From assembly GCF_900112155.1 (NCBI RefSeq), contig NZ_FOKQ01000010.1:1-64000 (forward strand): 64,000 bases of DNA, read 5' to 3'. Shown here one piece after another: positions 26,659-35,463 of the stretch. This DNA is from Hominimerdicola alba. Lineage in GTDB: Bacteria; Bacillota; Clostridia; Oscillospirales; Ruminococcaceae. The position numbers and the translations under genes were made by a program. The notes below the pieces were generated by a model. It was given only the letters and a program-made list of their open reading frames with translations, was not told where the DNA came from and did not search any database. Within the stretch, counting starts at the first letter, position 1. The number at the start of each line of letters is the position of its first letter.

Positions 26659-27771
26659 TTATACCTCCTTATAGTTGCCTAAGAATTTGAAATAATTCAG
26701 TTCATGTGAAAGCTCGCTGAGGAGCGTTGTTACTTCTTTTTTGCCGATATCGCCCTTGAAATCCAGATAGAACATAACATCGAATTCCGTGTTGGCTATG
26801 GGCATACTCTCTATCATTGTCATGTTCAGACCCGCCACCGAGAACTTTGTCAGCAGTCTGTAAAGGGATGAGGACTGGTGTGGCAGTGCCAGGCATACCG
26901 ATATGGTATCGGCATTATCCGACTTGAAAGTCTCGTGGGATATGAGTATGAACTTGGTGTAATTCTCCGCCGCATTCTGCACGCCGGTACGGAGTATCTC
27001 AAGACCCAGTTCCTCAGCGCATTTTTCGGAGCATATCGCCGCACAAGGCTCCGTGCTTTCCTTTACATAGCAAGCCGCAAGGGACGTATTCGAGAAGCTG
27101 TGCGCCTTGTATGCTCCCCTGTTTATCAGGTCGGAACACTGTCTGAGCGCCTGTTCATGTGAATATACATCGTGTATATCCTCGAGCCTTACGCCTTTTC
27201 TAGCCGCAAGGCAGTGGGAAATCTTCAGCTTTGTCTGTGCGCATATCTTGAAATCGTACTGGCGCATGAGCTCGTAGGTCTGCACCACAGAACCCGCAGT
27301 CGAATTGATTATAGGCAGTATGCCGAATTCAGCCGCACCCGCCGAAACTGCCTTGAATATCTCCTCAAAGCTGTCAAAGAACATGGTGTCAGCGTCCTCG
27401 AAAAGCTCACTGCACGCTATGTGGTTGTATGAACCGAAAGTTCCCGGTACAGCCACCCTGTGCCTGCCAGAAAGGTCAAGCCTCTTGAAAGGGATAAAGC
27501 CCGTATTATCGAACATTTTACGGTATTGCAGACATTTTGATATATCCATCATCGTCTGGAAATACACCCTTGTGGCACCCTTGAGTTCATCGGGAGCACC
27601 CTCAGTCACCTGGGCGATTACCTGCTTCTCCCTGTCCTTTTGAAAAACGGGGAGACCGTTCTCTATCTTATAATCGGCTACCTTGCCGCAAAGCTCCATA
27701 CGCTTTGTAAAAAGCTCCTGAAGCTGCTTATCTACGTCATTTATCTCTGCTCTGATATCGTTCAGATCCAT
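26659..27771 (-). CDS. pheA: Bifunctional chorismate mutase / prephenate dehydratase
   Basis: 370 residues from ATG 27771, with AGGTG just upstream; an upstream in-frame start at 27801 overlaps the promoter. The AroQ-type mutase is in residues 1-90 (IRAEINDVDKQLQELFTKR, KxxxGLPV). The dehydratase domain (VAVPGTFGSYNHIACSELF, ILPIINSTAGSV) follows. A C-terminal ACT domain carries the Phe-binding ESMPI variant of ESRP. It makes phenylpyruvate from chorismate and is expected to be feedback-inhibited by phenylalanine. Confidence 0.95.
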   Translation of the reverse strand: MDLNDIRAEINDVDKQLQELFTKRMELCGKVADYKIENGLPVFQKDREKQVIAQVTEGAPDELKGATRVYFQTMMDISKCLQYRKMFDNTGFIPFKRLDLSGRHRVAVPGTFGSYNHIACSELFEDADTMFFDSFEEIFKAVSAGAAEFGILPIINSTAGSVVQTYELMRQYDFKICAQTKLKISHCLAARKGVRLEDIHDVYSHEQALRQCSDLINRGAYKAHSFSNTSLAACYVKESTEPCAAICSEKCAEELGLEILRTGVQNAAENYTKFILISHETFKSDNADTISVCLALPHQSSSLYRLLTKFSVAGLNMTMIESMPIANTEFDVMFYLDFKGDIGKKEVTTLLSELSHELNYFKFLGNYKEV

Positions 27772-27806
27772 ATTTATCACCTGCAACACATTATTATTCA
27801 ACCCTT

Positions 27807-27835
27807 ATTTTACCACATTTCAAAGAATTTTGCAA
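27807..27835 (-). promoter_or_regulatory. Promoter of pheA-ispF-acetyltransferase operon
   Basis: Minus strand TTGCAA (27835-27830), 17-base spacer, TAAAAT (27812-27807), about 35 bases before the pheA start. Each hexamer has one or two mismatches to consensus. Confidence 0.6.
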
Positions 27836-27904
27836 TAGTTTTGCCCCAATTTAGGTATCCCTCACGCAAATAATTATCCTAGAAAAATCCCGAAAAAGCA
27901 ATTA

Positions 27905-27933
27905 TTGACATAGATATCGATATGGTGTATAAT
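27905..27933 (+). promoter_or_regulatory. Perfect consensus promoter of the dockerin carboxypeptidase gene
   Basis: TTGACA at 27905-27910, 17-base spacer, TATAAT at 27928-27933. The start codon is more than 210 bases downstream, leaving a long leader. Confidence 0.85.
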
Positions 27934-27939
27934 ATATCC

Positions 27940-28148
27940 AAACAAGCGCAGACACAGTGTTTTCGCGGTATAAAGCTTTAAAGGAGCAGATACCGTGCTG
28001 ACCTGCATATGCCAAAATGCGGCGGCGACCTGCTTTTCAGTTATTGCGATTTCAAATGCACATCCCACAGGATCTATAAATCACAAAAGAAGGACAAACT
28101 TGTATAACACCCCGCAAGGGGAAAAATCTTACAATGGAGGCATAGAAA
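27940..28148 (+). other. Long 5' leader of the dockerin carboxypeptidase mRNA
   Basis: About 205 bases between promoter and ATG without a credible gene. GGTAT/ATACC arms near 27968-27993 and GCAT/ATGC arms near 28005-28022 could form stems, and ACCCCGCAAGGGG occurs close to the ribosome site (GGAGG at 28135). I do not recognise a known riboswitch class. Conserved structure would have to be tested by comparison. Confidence 0.4.
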
Positions 28149-29015
28149 ATGAAAAAAGGAACAAAACTCATCATTTCGGCGGCTGCGGCTGTTACAGCTG
28201 CGGTCATCACAGGCACTATGTGCGCATTTGCGGCAGAAGCGGGCAACGGCGATGTCAACGGTGACGGCAGGGTCAACATCACCGACATAACCCTCACAGC
28301 GGCATTTGTAAAGGGCAAGAGATTGCTTTCCGCCGAAGAAATGGCAGCGGCAGATGTCAACGGCGATGGCTCCGTAAACACCACGGATATCACAAGGATC
28401 GCAGCATTTGTAAAGGGCAAGCGTAATCTCGACGGTTCCGAATTCAAGAAGGACCCCGAACCTGAGCCTGAGCCCTCAGGTCCTGTTATCGAGGTCAAGA
28501 ACGGAGTTACATACGTCAATGGCATACTTGTAGTAAACAAGAGCTACGCTCTCCCCGAGAATTACGGCAACGGTCTTACAGCCGAGACCCAGAAAGCGTT
28601 CAACAATATGCAGGCTGCCGCATGGAACGACGGCATATCCCTAAATATATGCTCGGGATTCAGAAGCTACTCCTATCAGAGCCAGCTTTACTGGAGCTAC
28701 GTGAACAGAGACGGTCAGTGGGCAGCTGATACCTACTCCGCAAGACCGGGACACTCCGAGCACCAGACAGGACTTGCCATCGATATCAACAATGCAAGCA
28801 CCTCTTTCAACGGTTCACGCGAAGCCCAGTGGATAGCCGCACACTGTGCAGACTACGGATTCATACTGCGCTACCCCTACGGCAAGGAGGACAAGACCGG
28901 CTTTATGTACGAATCCTGGCACGTAAGATACGTCGGCAAAGACCTGGCAAGAAAGATAACCGATTCTGGGCTCTGCCTTGAAGAATATCTGGGTATAGAC
29001 TCCTACTATCACTGA
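28149..29015 (+). CDS. Secreted VanY-type D,D-carboxypeptidase with N-terminal type I dockerin
   Basis: 288 residues. A signal peptide (1-29, ending CAFAAEA) is followed at once by a type I dockerin: two calcium loops GDVNGDGRVNITDITLTAAF and ADVNGDGSVNTTDITRIAAF. A short Pro/Glu linker leads to a peptidase M15B/VanY domain with SGFRSYSYQ, the zinc site PGHSEHQTGLAIDI, and the late ESWHVRYV (WHxR). It should cleave the terminal D-Ala of peptidoglycan stem peptides outside the cell. The dockerin would anchor it to a cohesin scaffold, unusual cargo for a cellulosome. The gene is monocistronic, between its own promoter and terminator. Confidence 0.94.
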   Translation: MKKGTKLIISAAAAVTAAVITGTMCAFAAEAGNGDVNGDGRVNITDITLTAAFVKGKRLLSAEEMAAADVNGDGSVNTTDITRIAAFVKGKRNLDGSEFKKDPEPEPEPSGPVIEVKNGVTYVNGILVVNKSYALPENYGNGLTAETQKAFNNMQAAAWNDGISLNICSGFRSYSYQSQLYWSYVNRDGQWAADTYSARPGHSEHQTGLAIDINNASTSFNGSREAQWIAAHCADYGFILRYPYGKEDKTGFMYESWHVRYVGKDLARKITDSGLCLEEYLGIDSYYH

Positions 29016-29027
29016 TACATATAATAA

Positions 29028-29067
29028 ACGGACGGAATGCAGAATGCTTTCCGTCCGTATTTTTTAT
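29028..29067. terminator. Bidirectional terminator between the carboxypeptidase and cheW genes
   Basis: ACGGACGGAA and TTCCGTCCGT form a 10-bp stem with an 11-base loop, followed by ATTTTTTATG on the plus strand. It separates two convergent genes. Confidence 0.9.
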
Positions 29068-29498
29068 GTCCTTGCAACAGCCCCTGGGTCGAGTATGGAT
29101 ATCTTAGGCTTGTCTTCGCGGATAACGAATCCCTTCACCAATCCGTTATCCACAGGTGAACGTGCTATCATTTCGGCAGTGATGTTCTCAACATCGCTGA
29201 CCCTGTCCACCACCAGACCGCACTGCATGGTGTTGACCTCGATAACTATAACACAGCTTCTGTCATCGTACTCCCCCTTTGGAAGTCCCATGCGAAGCCT
29301 GAGATCCATAACAGGCACAGCTTTTCCGCGGTGGTTCATCAGCCCCAGCACATAGGGCGGAGCGGTGGGTATCAGGGTGAATTCGGGCATCTCGATGATA
29401 TCCGCCACGCTGAGTATGTAAAAGCCGTAATGCTCCCCACCTGCGGTAAAGGTCAGCAGCTGACCGCCGTTATCAAGAAGTTCGTAAATATCAGCCAT
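29064..29498 (-). CDS. cheW: CheW-like chemotaxis coupling protein
   Basis: 144 residues from ATG 29498, with GGAGGAGG upstream. CheW SH3-like fold motifs are present: LLTFTAGGEHYGFYIL, PPYVLGLMNHRGKAVPVMDLR and VDRVSDVENI. It links chemoreceptors to CheA. The start overlaps the end of cheA by eight bases. No receptor, CheY or flagellar gene is in the window. Confidence 0.93.
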   Translation of the reverse strand: MADIYELLDNGGQLLTFTAGGEHYGFYILSVADIIEMPEFTLIPTAPPYVLGLMNHRGKAVPVMDLRLRMGLPKGEYDDRSCVIVIEVNTMQCGLVVDRVSDVENITAEMIARSPVDNGLVKGFVIREDKPKISILDPGAVART

Positions 29499-31914
29499 TT
29501 GCAGCCTCCTCCCCTGTTTCACCGCCCAGCAGCGAGAACATATCGAGTATTATGGTCATGCTGCCGTCACCAAGTATGGAACAGCCCGCAAGACCCGCTT
29601 CTTTCAGGTGAAGTCCGTCAAGCAGCGGCGAGAAAGGCTTTACCACCACCTGCTGATCACATACTATCCTGTCCGCCAGCAGTACCGCTTCAAAAGCACC
29701 CTCGCGGCAGTATATGCATATGCCCTTTGTGGGGTCGGTGATGTCAGTTTCCAGCTGAAGCTTTTCGCCCAGCCTTATCAGCGGCAGACACTTGTCCCTG
29801 AGATACACGAACTCGTTGCCGTCAGGGTCGGTGATGACACTTTCCGCCTTGCAGGAGAATGCTTCTCTTACCGATAATGCAGGTATGGATATACTGCTGC
29901 TGCCTATCTCAACACTCAGCACATCGACGATAGAAAGGGACAGGGGTATCCTTATGGTAAAGGTACTGCCCTTGCCAAGCTTTGAGTTGACTGTCAGCTT
30001 TCCGCCAACCTTTTCGATGTTCTGCTTGACAACGTCCATGCCAACGCCGCGTCCGCTGTACTGTGTGACAGTTTCGTTGGTGGAAAAACCCGCGGCAACA
30101 ACAAAATTGAATATCTCCCTTTCGGTGTATTCGCTCTCGGGCTTTGTCAGCAGACCGTTCTTTTTTGCCTTTGCCATTATCTTTGCAGCATCCATGCCCG
30201 CACCGTTATCCTTGCAGGATATCACTACCTCATTGGATTCATACCCCGCACTCAGCGTAACGGTAGGCGGATTTTTCTTGCCTGTCGCCGCACGTTCCTC
30301 GGGAGTTTCAATACCGTGGTCAACAGCGTTCCTGACTATGTGCATCAGCGGGTCACCCAGCATATCGATTATGGATTTATCCACCTCGGTATCCTCGCCC
30401 CTGAAAACCAGATTGGCATTCTTTTTCAGGGTGTTGTTCATATCGCGGACTACCCTGTTCATCTTCTGGAAAGCCGTGGATACAGGCACCATTCTCAGGG
30501 ACATTACAACGTCCTGAAGTTCGTCCGTTAGCTTTTTCAGCTCGCGGGAGGACTTGTTGAAGCGTTCAAGGTTGGTATCAAGGTCTCTCAGGTCGGGAGA
30601 GGAAGTAACAGCACTTTCAGCGATAACTATTTCCGAAACAAGATCAAGGAGCTTATCAAGCTTTTCCAGCTTGACAGTGAGCATACTCTGCTCTTTTTTC
30701 TGAGCCTTGACTGCAGGCTTCTGTGACTGATCGGCAGGCGCTTTTGGCTCTTCCTGATCTTCGGCGGGAACTTCCGCTGTGGATGTGCTCTCTGCTTTGG
30801 GTGCTTCTTTCGCTAAGTCGTTCTTATCGACCTTGTCAGCGCTTTCGACATTGATACCGCTTTGCAGCATCTTTTCAACCGCGGCAGTATCATCGGTGAT
30901 GAGCTTTATGTAAAGTCCGTTCTTCTTGATGGCATCATCAGCATCATCGCCGTCCATATCAGGCGGAACAGTTCGGCAGACCTCTGATACAGTACCCAGC
31001 TTCCTCAGCAGTACTATCGCCCTTGCAGATGGCATTGCACAGCTTTCGCTGTATGTCACCCTGTATGTCAGAAGTTCTTCGCCCTCATCAGGCAGAAATA
31101 CCCCCTCGGGGATATGCACCTCAGGAGCACTTTTGCTTTCTGCACCGCCCGCTCTTGCTTTCAGTTTGTCTCTGGTGAACAGCTCGAAGTTTTCAACATT
31201 CAGCGCCGAAGAAAGCACCTTTTCAACAGCATTGCGGTCATCGGTCACAAGCTTTATGTAAAGCCCCGCGTTCTTTATCTGACCATCGGCGTTATCGTCG
31301 TCCATATCCGCAGGGAATGTCCTGCACACCTCGGCAAAAGCTCCCAGCTTGCGTATCAGCACTATAGCCCTTGCTGACGGCATCTGACAAGCTTCATCAT
31401 AGGTGAGCTTGTATGTAAACATATCCGAGGGTTCGTTCTCATCAAAGATATCGGCAGGAATATCAGAACTCTGTTCCTCAGCGGTACCGCCCTCGCCCTT
31501 GAAATACGCCGCAAGGTTGTGTATATGCCCTATCATCTCAGAAAAATCGGTAAGCGGTATATCCTCATCTGTAAGATTTTCAAGCTCGGCTTTAAGGGCA
31601 TCACTGCTTTTGTAAAGCAGATCGAACAGTGCCGCCTTGTCCGTGCGGACATAGGTCTTCTCGCGTATAATGAAGAACATATCCTCCATCGCATGGGCAA
31701 GGGTGGACATATTCTGCAAACCCATCATCGCCGCCGAACCCTTTATAGTATGCATGGTGCGGAATATCTCTGCTATATCGCTCTCCTCTATCATGGATAT
31801 CTCTTCCGCCTGCTCGGCACGCATGAGTATCTCGTCAAGGTTTTCAAGCAGTTCGCCCGTTTCAAATAAAAAGGTATCGACCATGCTTTCCATGCTCTCA
31901 TCAAATTTTGGCAT
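29491..31914 (-). CDS. cheA: Chemotaxis histidine kinase with duplicated P2-like region
   Basis: 807 residues. The HPt domain has phospho-acceptor His55 in HTIKGSAAMM. Two P2-like segments follow, near 165-250 and 275-365; both contain MPSARAIVL(I/L)RKLG, a conserved EVCRT and GLYIKL(V/I)TDD, so the region is a tandem duplication. An Ala/Pro/Lys/Gln linker precedes dimerisation, ATPase (N-box IVRNAVDHGIETPEERA, CKDNGAGMD, GRGVGMDVV) and CheW-like P5 domains. It autophosphorylates and passes phosphate to response regulators. Two P2 copies may bind two regulators. It lies downstream of four non-chemotaxis genes. Confidence 0.95.
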   Translation of the reverse strand: MPKFDESMESMVDTFLFETGELLENLDEILMRAEQAEEISMIEESDIAEIFRTMHTIKGSAAMMGLQNMSTLAHAMEDMFFIIREKTYVRTDKAALFDLLYKSSDALKAELENLTDEDIPLTDFSEMIGHIHNLAAYFKGEGGTAEEQSSDIPADIFDENEPSDMFTYKLTYDEACQMPSARAIVLIRKLGAFAEVCRTFPADMDDDNADGQIKNAGLYIKLVTDDRNAVEKVLSSALNVENFELFTRDKLKARAGGAESKSAPEVHIPEGVFLPDEGEELLTYRVTYSESCAMPSARAIVLLRKLGTVSEVCRTVPPDMDGDDADDAIKKNGLYIKLITDDTAAVEKMLQSGINVESADKVDKNDLAKEAPKAESTSTAEVPAEDQEEPKAPADQSQKPAVKAQKKEQSMLTVKLEKLDKLLDLVSEIVIAESAVTSSPDLRDLDTNLERFNKSSRELKKLTDELQDVVMSLRMVPVSTAFQKMNRVVRDMNNTLKKNANLVFRGEDTEVDKSIIDMLGDPLMHIVRNAVDHGIETPEERAATGKKNPPTVTLSAGYESNEVVISCKDNGAGMDAAKIMAKAKKNGLLTKPESEYTEREIFNFVVAAGFSTNETVTQYSGRGVGMDVVKQNIEKVGGKLTVNSKLGKGSTFTIRIPLSLSIVDVLSVEIGSSSISIPALSVREAFSCKAESVITDPDGNEFVYLRDKCLPLIRLGEKLQLETDITDPTKGICIYCREGAFEAVLLADRIVCDQQVVVKPFSPLLDGLHLKEAGLAGCSILGDGSMTIILDMFSLLGGETGEEAANG

Positions 31915-31943
31915 ATACTATCACCGCCCGTTTTTTCAGTGTT

Positions 31944-32336
31944 TTATATCGAATCAAAAAATCTCTCTGCGTATATCTCCTGCGCTTTGCTGTCGGGGAA
32001 TATATCCGCTCCCGCAGGGTCGAATATCCCAACTGCGTTTTTCATCGATGGCTTTTCACCAAGCTTCACAAGATACACCCTGTCGCTTCCCGCCATCATA
32101 CCTGACTGCAAAGCATTCACCAGCGCACCTGCACAGCACATACCGTACCCCGCCGAGAGAAGAGCGTCCCTCAGCTTTCTGAAAGCCGTAAGATAATCCT
32201 CGTCCTCACCAACGAAGACTTTACTGTCTTTTTCCAACCTGAACTTTATGACCTCACCGTTATCGTCCTCTGTTACAACGATATCACAGTAGGTATCATC
32301 ATCAAGTTTTTTCAGCTTAACAGTATATTCTTCCAT
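31944..32336 (-). CDS. Hypothetical protein upstream of cheA
   Basis: 130 residues, acidic, no signal or membrane segment, no family recognised. The first half alternates strands and charges (YTVKLKKLDDDTYCDIVV), the second has AGYGMCCAGALVNALQSG. It starts nine bases after the preceding gene's stop and ends 29 bases before cheA, so it is part of the same transcript. Its role in chemotaxis is unknown. Confidence 0.75.
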   Translation of the reverse strand: MEEYTVKLKKLDDDTYCDIVVTEDDNGEVIKFRLEKDSKVFVGEDEDYLTAFRKLRDALLSAGYGMCCAGALVNALQSGMMAGSDRVYLVKLGEKPSMKNAVGIFDPAGADIFPDSKAQEIYAERFFDSI

Positions 32337-32345
32337 AGTCCCCTC

Positions 32346-33161
32346 CTAGTCCGTGGCAGATGCGGCTATGACCACAAATCTGCCCACTGCTCTGTCATAT
32401 ATGGTATGATACAAACAGCCCCACCATTCGTTCCCGTCATCAAAATATTCCGACCAGTCATGGCTCCAGCTGTAAATCTCGGTGTCCTGTATCCCTTTCG
32501 GGAACAGCATGGAGTTTATTCGCCTGAAATCCTCGGAATTATAGTGCGAACCGTAGGGCGGGTCGATAAAGGCGCGGTAGTATCTGTTCTTCTGCGGGAA
32601 ATCAGGGTCACCGAAAAAATCTTCCGTGCTGACAGCTTCACACTTCATCATATCCGGAGCATAGCTTAATGCATATCCATCGTCTGCCACACTTAGATTA
32701 TTAAACATCTCCATAGCGAACAGCGCCGCATTCCTGTGGGATTTTTCGCCCTCATAAGGCTCATCACTCTTCATGATAAAATACTCTATAACACTTTCAT
32801 CATAGCCCTTATAGACCTTTTCAAAAGATTCATCTCTTATGAGGGTCATGCCACTGCTTTTTTCAAGCTGTGGAGTGACATCTTCCTTTTTAACCTCGAA
32901 CCATGTTTCTCCGTCTTCGCTCTCAACATCATCGGGATATCTTGTATCGATAACATAATAGCTGTCATTTTCTTCCTTGATAAAGCACCTGACCACACCC
33001 TCACGCGGGCAGGTATCGTCCGTATCATCATAAGCGAATATAGGCAGTTTATCTTTAAAAACGTGCACCTTCCCAAAGCGGTCGGTGAGCTCTGCTTCCG
33101 CACACATGGGGTATGTGCCGTCATCGGTTATCTTTGTTATTATCACTCTAGCCTCTGCCAT
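32346..33161 (-). CDS. Hypothetical protein in the cheA operon
   Basis: 271 residues from ATG 33161, with GAGG upstream; the open frame extends further but would overlap the previous gene by over 200 bases. It is acidic and soluble, rich in Asp/Glu/Tyr and Trp, with no recognised motif. The C-terminal part (YSWSHDWSEYFDDGNEWW, then YDRAVGRFVVIAASATD) looks folded. Position between the bPH2 genes and cheA is the only functional hint. Confidence 0.75.
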   Translation of the reverse strand: MAEARVIITKITDDGTYPMCAEAELTDRFGKVHVFKDKLPIFAYDDTDDTCPREGVVRCFIKEENDSYYVIDTRYPDDVESEDGETWFEVKKEDVTPQLEKSSGMTLIRDESFEKVYKGYDESVIEYFIMKSDEPYEGEKSHRNAALFAMEMFNNLSVADDGYALSYAPDMMKCEAVSTEDFFGDPDFPQKNRYYRAFIDPPYGSHYNSEDFRRINSMLFPKGIQDTEIYSWSHDWSEYFDDGNEWWGCLYHTIYDRAVGRFVVIAASATD

Positions 33162-33175
33162 ACTGTATCCTCGTA

Positions 33176-34675
33176 CTATATATTTTCCATAAGACCCGCT
33201 TTCTGCATGGCACGGGTCAGCTTTTCGTAATTCATCCCCTTTACCACATGGCGGCTTGAACCCTCTGCCGAAGTATATACGTAAAGGTGACAAGTGCCGT
33301 TCATCCGCTGAAAAGGATTTCTCCTTATCACTATCTTGCTTATCCTGTCTATCCTGACAGAAGCCCTGTGAAAACGATAGAATCTGCAATATGAGAGCAT
33401 ACAGTGTCCGCCGTCAAAGCCCACCGCCGTATGAAATGCCGCGTTGACCTTGACTATCACCAGCCACACCAGCGGCACAACGGATATCACCGCCAGATTT
33501 GTCAAAGCGCTCTTCCAGTCGGGGATAGTTTTTACTACCATCTCAAAGCGCGGTATCAGCCTGCAAAGGAATTCATATATCGCTCCCGGCAGAAGACATA
33601 TCAAAAGCGGCAAAGTCACAAATCTTCTGATATCTCCCCAGCCTGTGCGCACATCGTATCCCACCGAGGGCATATTCGGCATAAGCAGTCTTACGGAAGT
33701 TTCAGCCGAGATAGTCGTGGTTATAGGCACCAGCGCCGAAAGTTCCAGTCTGCGCTTGCCGTAACCCGTGCAGTGCAACTGCACCGAACATATGCCGAAA
33801 AGCTTCATGAACATGGACTGCTGATAATCGATATAATTTATCCTCTCACGCATTATGATATGCCGCCGCTTAGTGCCCTTGCCGCTGCTTATAAGCAGCA
33901 TATCCGCACACCGCGTACAGCTGAATCCCCAGTGCCGCATAAGGTTCGATACAAATGATACAAACCAGCTGCCCGCTACCACCAGCGCCGCAACTATCAG
34001 ATACTTGGGTATATGCAGTGTCATTTTTTCCAGCTGAGTATTCACCTTTGCCAGAAATTCTTCCTCTATCTCACGCCCGACTATCCTGTATGCCTGATAT
34101 ATGAAAGTCAGCGTAAGCAGCATACCCGAAAGTGTGGAAGAAAAAAGCAGCGAAAATATCAACAGACTTCTCTTCTGAGTGTTGAAAATATACTTAGGCT
34201 TGTTGCGGCATCGCTGCGTGGCAAGCTCGTATATCCTGAATGCCTGTTTCTGACTGATATCCAGCCGTATATCCGTATTCTGTATGCTTTTTGCGTCAGT
34301 ATCGATATAAACCGTACACGCTCCCAAAAGCCTGAAAATATACCCCTGACACAGTGACATTGAAGACATCTCGCTGAAATACACCTGTGTCTTTTCAATG
34401 CCGAAATATCCCGTATGGGCGATTATACTGTCTTCTTCTATCTCGAAGTATATGAACACCCACCGCAGTATGCCGTATCCGAATATCACCGAGAGTGTAA
34501 GTATATCCACCCAGTTGGTCTTTACCCAGCTCTGAAAATCGAACTGCGTTGCGATAAGGTATTTCGCCAGAGGTATCAGCAGCAGCCAGAGATACTTCGC
34601 GATATACATTATGATCTTTACAGGGTGCTGCCGCCGCCTGAAAAAACCGCGTATGCCCTTGTATTCGTTTATCAT
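33176..34675 (-). CDS. Membrane protein with bacterial PH-like (bPH2) domains, YdbT-like
   Basis: 499 residues. Pairs of membrane helices alternate with cytoplasmic bPH2 domains: FGIEKTQVYFSEMSSMSL, then RERINYIDYQQSMFMKLFG, then RIDRISKIVIRRNPFQRM. This is the layout of B. subtilis YdbT, which acts with YdbS in envelope stress or antibiotic-related phenotypes. The start overlaps the YdbS-like gene by four bases (ATGA). It is probably a two-protein membrane complex with the next entry. Confidence 0.88.
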   Translation of the reverse strand: MINEYKGIRGFFRRRQHPVKIIMYIAKYLWLLLIPLAKYLIATQFDFQSWVKTNWVDILTLSVIFGYGILRWVFIYFEIEEDSIIAHTGYFGIEKTQVYFSEMSSMSLCQGYIFRLLGACTVYIDTDAKSIQNTDIRLDISQKQAFRIYELATQRCRNKPKYIFNTQKRSLLIFSLLFSSTLSGMLLTLTFIYQAYRIVGREIEEEFLAKVNTQLEKMTLHIPKYLIVAALVVAGSWFVSFVSNLMRHWGFSCTRCADMLLISSGKGTKRRHIIMRERINYIDYQQSMFMKLFGICSVQLHCTGYGKRRLELSALVPITTTISAETSVRLLMPNMPSVGYDVRTGWGDIRRFVTLPLLICLLPGAIYEFLCRLIPRFEMVVKTIPDWKSALTNLAVISVVPLVWLVIVKVNAAFHTAVGFDGGHCMLSYCRFYRFHRASVRIDRISKIVIRRNPFQRMNGTCHLYVYTSAEGSSRHVVKGMNYEKLTRAMQKAGLMENI

Positions 34676-35145
34676 GCGTCGATCCTGCTCCTGATAGAAT
34701 TGTTGACCAGATTCGCTATCTCCTCAGCGTCGCGCCTGTTGAGAAAGGGTATCACCAGCCGCGAACCCAGCGCGTTGAGTATTATGAAATTCATACCCGT
34801 CAGCCTGCCCAGAGGAAGCAGTATGCAGGTAACAGATTTCACCGCCGAAGTCAGCATGAACTGCTTTGATGTTATAAAAAGCCCGCTTTTTGCGGTTATC
34901 TCCTTGTCCGATACGGTGTAGCCCGCCTTATGGAAATAAAATGGTAGCACAAGCACGGCGAAAAGCGCCGCAATGACCCACAAAGGCAGCAATACATAGT
35001 AATCCGCAAATTTGCTGTGAATATGCGCGTACTTCTCCATAAGGTCAAGCACCAGGTTCAGCGCGAACCTGATGAAAAAAAGTATAGCACCCAGCAGCGC
35101 ATATATAAGCGCCAGCGGTCTTTTTGAAAGCTTGTAGATCTTCAT
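34672..35145 (-). CDS. bPH2-domain membrane protein, YdbS-like
   Basis: 157 residues. Two N-terminal membrane helices (LALIYALLGAILFFIRFAL and LLPLWVIAALFAVLVLPFYF) precede one bPH2 domain (YTVSDKEITAKSGLFITSKQ, then LPLGRLTGMNFIIL). This is the size and layout of YdbS. It is the first gene of a six-gene minus-strand run that ends in cheW. Confidence 0.88.
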   Translation of the reverse strand: MKIYKLSKRPLALIYALLGAILFFIRFALNLVLDLMEKYAHIHSKFADYYVLLPLWVIAALFAVLVLPFYFHKAGYTVSDKEITAKSGLFITSKQFMLTSAVKSVTCILLPLGRLTGMNFIILNALGSRLVIPFLNRRDAEEIANLVNNSIRSRIDA

Positions 35146-35220
35146 ATCCTCTGCTCCTAAGTTATGGTAAATGTATACTTTTATGGCTTTTCCCGCCTGT
35201 GCCGACAGTTATACATATTA

Positions 35221-35249
35221 AGTATAACACATTTCCCCCTGCTTTACAA
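35221..35249 (-). promoter_or_regulatory. Promoter of the bPH2-cheA-cheW operon
   Basis: Minus strand TTGTAA (35249-35244), 17-base spacer, TATACT (35226-35221), about 76 bases before the YdbS-like start. Confidence 0.65.
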
Positions 35250-35265
35250 GTACAAAATCAAAAAT

Positions 35266-35377
35266 AATTCACAAATTATAATTTATAAATCATAATTTTC
35301 GACATAAATATAATTATTTCAGTCCGATACAGAACACAACACCACCTCACCTGCCAAACAATTATGATTTGTGAATT
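35266..35377. repeat. Inverted repeat in the divergent region before pta
   Basis: An 18-base arm at 35266-35283 recurs inverted at 35360-35377 with one mismatch (AATTCACAAAT core), 76 bases apart in very AT-rich sequence. It could be an operator pair, or a cruciform between divergent promoters. Otherwise the 35250-35394 gap contains nothing gene-like. Confidence 0.55.
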
Positions 35378-35394
35378 ATGAATTACCAAAGGGG

Positions 35395-35423
35395 TTGAAA
35401 TATTGCGGAAAGTGTGTTATAAT
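35395..35423 (+). promoter_or_regulatory. Promoter of pta
   Basis: TTGAAA at 35395-35400, 17-base spacer, TATAAT at 35418-35423, 40 bases before the ATG with GGAGG at 35450-35454. Confidence 0.8.
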
Positions 35424-35463
35424 CATAAGGTAAATTTTGATTTTCTCATGGAGGTTTAAAATT

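Noticed and set aside
32346-33389. 347-codon version of the protein before cheA
   Set aside because: The first 76 codons overlap the bPH2 gene; ATG 33161 has a ribosome site and fits the operon spacing.
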